A stretch of 8,660 nucleotides of DNA from Helicobacter sp. (GTDB taxonomy: Bacteria > Campylobacterota > Campylobacteria > Campylobacterales > Helicobacteraceae), in the NCBI GenBank assembly GCA_014799985.1, contig JAAVGZ010000082.1, positions 4,282 to 12,941 of the forward strand, given 5' to 3'. The stretch's first letter is position 1. The number at the start of each line of letters is the position of its first letter. A program made the position numbers and the translations under genes. Under the pieces are notes generated by a model, which saw only the letters and a list, made by a program, of their open reading frames with translations, ran no database searches and was not told where the DNA came from. This document shows positions 5,491 through 8,660 of this stretch, in pieces.

Positions 5491-5523
5491 CCCGCCAGCT
5501 AAATTTGGAAAACAAGGCAGACA

Positions 5524-6171
5524 ATGATAGAGGACATCATCAAACGCATTGAATCGCGGCGCAAAGAGTTGCAAGATTCGCAAGCGATTCTCGAGGTCAT
5601 CGACTATGGGGCGGGCAAGCCAGACGAAAAACGCACAGCCGAACAAATGCAAGAGGGCGTGCGCGTGCGCGTTCCGCTCGCGCAAATGGCGGCAATCGGC
5701 GTGAAGCCCGACAAGGCGGCGCAGATTGCCGAGATTTTCGCCACGCTTAGTCCCCAAAAAATCCTCGAGCTTGGCACATGCTGTGGCTTCAGCAGCGCCT
5801 ACATGCACCTGCTCGCGCCCAGCGCAAACATTGACACCATCGAGGGCGCGCCGAGCTTGGCAGAGGTCGCGCGCGACAACCACGACATCTTGGGCTGCTC
5901 CAACATCACAATCCACATCGGGCGATTCGATGTCGTGCTGCCAAAGCTGCTAGAAACGCGCGCGCCGTTTGACTTCGTCTTTGTAGACGGACACCACGAC
6001 CAGCAGGCAACGCTCGGCTATTACGCGCAGATTCTGCCCTTCGTGCGCGAGGGTGGCGCGATGTGCTTTGACGACATCGCATGGAGCGAGGGCATGCGCG
6101 CCGCGTGGGCGGAGATTGCGCAAAAACACAGGCACACAGACTATGGCAAAATGGGGGCGATATGGCTGTAA
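5524..6171 (+). CDS. Class I SAM-dependent methyltransferase (O-methyltransferase-like)
   Basis: This 215-residue protein has a ~75-residue helical N-terminal part followed by a Rossmann-type SAM-binding domain. Seen: motif I ILELGTCCGFSS (80-91), the acidic residue after strand 2 in DTIEGAP (E107), strand 4 FDFVFVDGHHD (149-159) and CFDDIAWSEGM (181-191), whose paired aspartates are typical of metal-assisted O-methyltransferases. The closest general match is the Methyltransf_24/Methyltransf_3 type; the acceptor is unknown. It has its own predicted promoter. The downstream aminotransferase gene starts within its last codons (10-nt overlap), so the two are probably made together and could act on the same amino-sugar or lipid precursor. 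That link is inference from position only. Confidence 0.82.
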   Translation: MIEDIIKRIESRRKELQDSQAILEVIDYGAGKPDEKRTAEQMQEGVRVRVPLAQMAAIGVKPDKAAQIAEIFATLSPQKILELGTCCGFSSAYMHLLAPSANIDTIEGAPSLAEVARDNHDILGCSNITIHIGRFDVVLPKLLETRAPFDFVFVDGHHDQQATLGYYAQILPFVREGGAMCFDDIAWSEGMRAAWAEIAQKHRHTDYGKMGAIWL

Positions 6172-7268
6172 AATTTCTCGACTTGCGCGCTCAAACCGCG
6201 AACCTGCGCGCCGAAATCGAGCCCGCAATCGCCCGCGTGCTCGCGAACGCGGCATTCATCGGGGGCGCTGAAGTCGAGCAGTTCGAGCGCGAGTTTGGTG
6301 CGTTTGTCGGCGCGAACGCGCTAGGTGTGGGCAACGGCACAGACGCGCTCGAAATCGCCGTGCAGGCGCTGAATCTGCCCAAAGATTCCGAGGTGCTGCT
6401 GCCCGCAAACACCTTCGCGGCGAGCGCTGAAGCCGTTGCGCGCAACCAATTGCGGCTCGTCTTTGTCGATTGCGACAGCACCTACACGATGAGCATCGCC
6501 GACTTGGAGCGCAAAATCACCCCGCAAACAAGCGCGATTATGGCAGTGCATTTATACGGGCAAAGCGCCGACATGCACGCGATTTGCGCGCTTGCCAAGC
6601 GGCACAACTTGCGAATCATCGAGGATTGCGCGCAAGCGCATGGCGCGAGCTTTGCGAGCCAAAAGGTCGGGACATTTGGCGAGATTGCGTGTTTTAGCTT
6701 CTATCCGGGCAAGAATCTCGGCGCGTATGGGGACGCGGGGGCGATTGTGAGCAACGATACAAAGCTGCTTGCGGCATGTCGACAGATTGCCCACCACGGC
6801 GGGCTGCAAAAATACGAGCACGACAGAATCGGGCGCAACTCGCGGCTTGATAGCCTGCAAGCCGCCGTCTTGCGCGTCAAGCTGCCGCACCTAAACGCAT
6901 GGAACGCGCAACGCGACATCATCGCGCGCGAGTACATGCGCCTGCTTGCCGACACAGAGGGGCTCGTGCTGCCCACATTGCACGCGCAGGCGCAGTGTGT
7001 GTGGCATCTGTTTGTCGTGCGAATCCTAGACGGCAAGCGGGATTCCGTGCGCCAAAGGCTCGCCGAAGCGGGCATCGAAACGGGCTTGCACTACCCAAAA
7101 GCCCTGCCCTCATGCGCCGCGTACCAAAACACGCCGTTTGTGCGCACGAGCGCAACGCCCAACGCATGCGCGTGGGAATCGGAGATTCTCTCGCTGCCTA
7201 TGGGCGAACATCTCGACAAGACGCAGGCGCGCGAGGTCGCAGACGCCTTGCGCAGCGCGCTTGCCTAG
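6162..7268 (+). CDS. DegT/DnrJ/EryC1/StrS-family PLP-dependent aminotransferase (nucleotide-sugar type)
   Basis: This 368-residue fold-type-I aminotransferase uses pyridoxal phosphate to turn a keto-sugar nucleotide into an amino sugar, usually for LPS, capsule or flagellin glycans. Seen: FLDLRAQ at the start, the cofactor phosphate site GNGTDALEI (58-66), FVDCDSTYTM (101-110), EDCAQAHGA (154-162) with the PLP-ring aspartate D155, and the Schiff-base lysine K184 in SFYPGKNLGAYGDAGA (179-194). GRNSRLDSLQAA (224-235) follows. The PGKNLGAYGDAGA form resembles the 3-amino-sugar enzymes (FdtB/QdtB/TylB type), but the precise sugar cannot be set from sequence. The ATG at 6162 gives the family's N-terminus; the open frame extends to 6081 but that part is unlike the family. 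GGGGG (6153-6157) serves as a weak ribosome site. The stop overlaps that of the convergent dehydrogenase. Confidence 0.88.
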   Translation: MAVKFLDLRAQTANLRAEIEPAIARVLANAAFIGGAEVEQFEREFGAFVGANALGVGNGTDALEIAVQALNLPKDSEVLLPANTFAASAEAVARNQLRLVFVDCDSTYTMSIADLERKITPQTSAIMAVHLYGQSADMHAICALAKRHNLRIIEDCAQAHGASFASQKVGTFGEIACFSFYPGKNLGAYGDAGAIVSNDTKLLAACRQIAHHGGLQKYEHDRIGRNSRLDSLQAAVLRVKLPHLNAWNAQRDIIAREYMRLLADTEGLVLPTLHAQAQCVWHLFVVRILDGKRDSVRQRLAEAGIETGLHYPKALPSCAAYQNTPFVRTSATPNACAWESEILSLPMGEHLDKTQAREVADALRSALA

Positions 7269-8335
7269 CCGATATTTACGGCGGGCTTGATGAGATTCTT
7301 GGGCTTGTCTTTCATCATCGCGAGCGCCTCTTCGATTTTGTCAAACCCTTCGAGTCGGTGCGTGATGATAGGATTCACATCGAGCTTCTTGGTCTGCAAG
7401 AGCCGCGCGAGCTTTTCCATGCGCCAGCGCCCGCCGGGGGTGAGCCCGCCCTTAATCGTCTTGTGCCCCATTCCGACATTCCATGCCACGCGTGGAATCG
7501 TGATATTCTCGCCGCTGCCGAGATAATTCACATTCGACACAATGCCGCCGTTTGCGACACATTCGCATGCCTCGCCGATTGTTGTGAGCCCGCCGCCGGC
7601 AATCAGAACCTTGTCGACTCCCTTGCCCTTCGTGAGCTCGAGAATCTGCTTGGGGAACGGCGCTTTGGTGAAATCGACATAGTGTGTCGCGCCATAATGC
7701 TTGCGCGCGACATCAGCGCGGAACTCGACACAATCGACCGCGTAGATTTCGCTCGCGCCCATGAGGTTCGCGCCCGCGCAAGCCATGAGCCCAACGGGTC
7801 CAAGCCCGATGACAGCGACTGTCTCACCGGGGGTAATCTCGGCATTCTCGGCGCAATGGAATCCTGTCGTTACCATGTCGCAAAGCATGACAGCCTCTAT
7901 CGCTGCGACACCATCGGGCAGACGCGCGAGGTTGCCATCGGCGTCATTGACATGGAATCTCTCGGCGAACACGCCATCTTTGAAGTTGGAGAACTTCCAA
8001 CCGCTCAAAGCGCCGTGGCTGTGCATCGCGAAGCCGCGCTGCGATTCTGTCGCGTTCCAATCGGGCGTGATTGCGGGGGCGATGACTTTGTCGCCAACCT
8101 TGAAGTCTTTGACGAGCTTGCCCACCTCGACAATCTCGCCCACAGCCTCATGCCCAAGGAACATGTTGTGGCGCTCGCCGATTCCGCCCTCATAGCATGT
8201 GTGCAAATCAGACGTGCAGGGAGCGACAGCAACGGGGCGACAAATCGCGTCTAGCGGTCCGCATGGGGTGATAGAATCTTTCTCAATCCAGCCCACCGCG
8301 CCAATTTTTAACATTGCAAATCCCTTGATAGCCAT
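7265..8335 (-). CDS. Zinc-dependent alcohol dehydrogenase, secondary-alcohol (isopropanol-type) family
   Basis: This 356-residue medium-chain dehydrogenase closely resembles the Clostridium beijerinckii/Thermoanaerobacter secondary-alcohol dehydrogenases along its whole length (for example KGFAML, WKFSNFKDGVF, HVNDADGNLA, HKTIKGGL.PGGR, EALAMMKDKPKNLIK). Catalytic zinc ligands are present: C40, H62, E63 and D153. The Rossmann motif is GLGPVG (177-182). The structural-zinc cysteine cluster of other ADHs is absent, as is normal for this branch. At the end of the second Rossmann strand it has D201 in AVD, where the NADP-dependent relatives have Gly-Ser-Arg; this suggests NAD(H) use. Likely role: interconversion of a ketone or aldehyde and alcohol in the cytoplasm. 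The start is fixed by AAAAAGGA (complement of 8342-8349), 6 nt away. It is separately transcribed. Confidence 0.92.
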   Translation of the reverse strand: MAIKGFAMLKIGAVGWIEKDSITPCGPLDAICRPVAVAPCTSDLHTCYEGGIGERHNMFLGHEAVGEIVEVGKLVKDFKVGDKVIAPAITPDWNATESQRGFAMHSHGALSGWKFSNFKDGVFAERFHVNDADGNLARLPDGVAAIEAVMLCDMVTTGFHCAENAEITPGETVAVIGLGPVGLMACAGANLMGASEIYAVDCVEFRADVARKHYGATHYVDFTKAPFPKQILELTKGKGVDKVLIAGGGLTTIGEACECVANGGIVSNVNYLGSGENITIPRVAWNVGMGHKTIKGGLTPGGRWRMEKLARLLQTKKLDVNPIITHRLEGFDKIEEALAMMKDKPKNLIKPAVNIG

Positions 8336-8378
8336 TGTGAATCCTTTTTGATGAGTTTGCTAGCAGAGTAGCTACCAT

Positions 8379-8384
8379 ATTATA
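8379..8384 (-). promoter_or_regulatory. Predicted -10 box of the alcohol dehydrogenase promoter
   Basis: On the minus strand a perfect TATAAT (followed by ATGG) lies 43 nt before the ATG, giving an expected leader of roughly 36 nt that contains the ribosome site. No -35 consensus is seen; the bases before it read GATTTTGTCC. Confidence 0.65.
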
Positions 8385-8391
8385 GGACAAA

Positions 8392-8410
8392 ATCGGGCTT
8401 GCGTCCGATG
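8392..8410 (-). terminator. Weak hairpin downstream of the binding-protein gene
   Basis: On the minus strand CATCGG-ACGCAAGC-CCGATTTTG can form a 5-bp stem (ATCGG/CCGAT) with an 8-nt loop and four T after it, about 55 nt past the stop of the binding-protein gene. It lies directly upstream of the dehydrogenase -10 box, so it would separate the two units, or it may be part of that promoter. Weak support. Confidence 0.35.
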
Positions 8411-8462
8411 TTTTCGCAAAAAATGGCGCGCAATGGGGCTTTGCCGTTTCGTTTCTACACAT

Positions 8463-8660
8463 TCATTTCGTTTGGTCGATTCCGAAATATTGGATTGAGA
8501 GCGCCGCAATCTTGCCGTCTTTGATGGCTTTTTCGAGGGCAGCGTTGATGATGTCCGCCAACTCTTGGGAATCTTTTCTGAAAACGAGATAAACGGGATT
8601 CTTTTCAAAGTGAAAGTTTGTAATCGTGAGCTCGATATTTTGCGACTTCGCATAGTCAAG
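8463..8660 (-). CDS. Periplasmic amino-acid-binding protein, family 3 (C-terminal 65 residues; rest outside window)
   Basis: Reading the minus strand from base 8660, an open frame of 65 codons ends at TGA (8463-8465). Its sequence has the typical end of family-3 solute-binding proteins for polar amino acids or cystine: a strand with NPVYLVFRKDSQEL, then the helix ADIINAALEKAIKDGKIAAL and the closing QYFGID. In this family the segment packs the last strand and helix of lobe 1. The start and signal peptide lie beyond the window, so the substrate cannot be named; glutamine, cystine and other polar amino acids are possible. It is not MetQ-like, so it should not be taken as the missing partner of MetNI. 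127 bp separate it from the dehydrogenase gene downstream. Confidence 0.8.
   Translation of the reverse strand, partial: LDYAKSQNIELTITNFHFEKNPVYLVFRKDSQELADIINAALEKAIKDGKIAALSIQYFGIDQTK

Noticed and set aside
5088..5552. 154-codon frame overlapping the end of the second unknown gene
   Set aside because: Not a gene by itself: its first part is a shadow of the real frame and it has no ribosome site. Its distal part matters only as the tail that would be read if the first C tract gains one base.
6899..8254. Long (451-codon) open frame on the plus strand opposite the alcohol dehydrogenase
   Set aside because: It starts inside the aminotransferase gene in another frame and reads antisense to a clearly conserved dehydrogenase; the translation has no recognisable domain. 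High-GC codon bias opens such mirror frames.
8372..8659. 95-codon minus-strand frame at the right edge
   Set aside because: It is the wrong frame (rich in Ser/Arg/Lys, no family likeness). The neighbouring frame ending at 8463 gives the conserved end of an amino-acid-binding protein.
1..8660. CRISPR arrays, insertion sequences, integrase genes or attachment repeats beside the tRNA genes
   Set aside because: Looked for direct repeats with regular spacing, transposase-like frames and duplicated tRNA 3' ends; none seen.

Overview
This window reads as a chromosomal segment from a member of the Campylobacterota, most likely a Helicobacter-like species with unusually high GC. The support is as follows. 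An acyl-CoA thioesterase gene (ybgC) sits directly next to a small DUF493 gene, as HP0496/HP0495 do in H. pylori. There is a compact Gly-Leu-Cys-Ser tRNA cluster. Long poly-C tracts of the kind used for phase variation in Helicobacter and Campylobacter are present. Promoters show clear TATAAT boxes with poor -35 boxes. Genus and species are not proven by this sequence.

Layout, left to right. (1) The 3' part of a diguanylate cyclase gene (GGDEF domain, inhibitory site intact), followed 2 nt later by metN and metI, the ATPase and permease of a methionine ABC importer; no metQ is visible. (2) A promoter and four tRNA genes (Gly-GCC, Leu-TAA, Cys-GCA, Ser-TGA). They run almost directly into thiE (thiamine phosphate synthase), ybgC and a DUF493 gene, which overlap one another by 11 and 13 nt. 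(3) A 121-bp control region with a 12-bp perfect inverted repeat, a perfect TATAAT and a second dyad over the expected transcription start. It drives two overlapping genes (4055-4732 and 4729-5415) for proteins of unknown function that resemble each other and probably have a ThuA/class-I-amidotransferase-like fold. (4) A 16-C tract in the tail codons of the second gene, a terminator-like hairpin, and a 12-C tract. (5) A SAM-dependent methyltransferase gene overlapping a DegT/DnrJ/EryC1/StrS-type aminotransferase gene; these probably modify a small molecule or a nucleotide sugar for a surface glycan. (6) On the minus strand, a zinc alcohol dehydrogenase of the secondary-alcohol type, convergent with the aminotransferase and sharing its stop-codon bases. 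Upstream of it is the 3' end of a periplasmic amino-acid-binding protein gene that continues beyond the window.

The part most likely to be undescribed is 3934-5523: a self-contained two-gene operon of paralogous unknown proteins. It has lower GC than its flanks, a palindrome-rich promoter and two hypervariable C tracts at its 3' end. Slippage in the first tract would not switch the gene off. It would change the C-terminal tail after the folded domain, giving a short, a medium or a long tail. A second, window-wide signal is strong enrichment of the word GATTC/GAATC in both coding and non-coding DNA.
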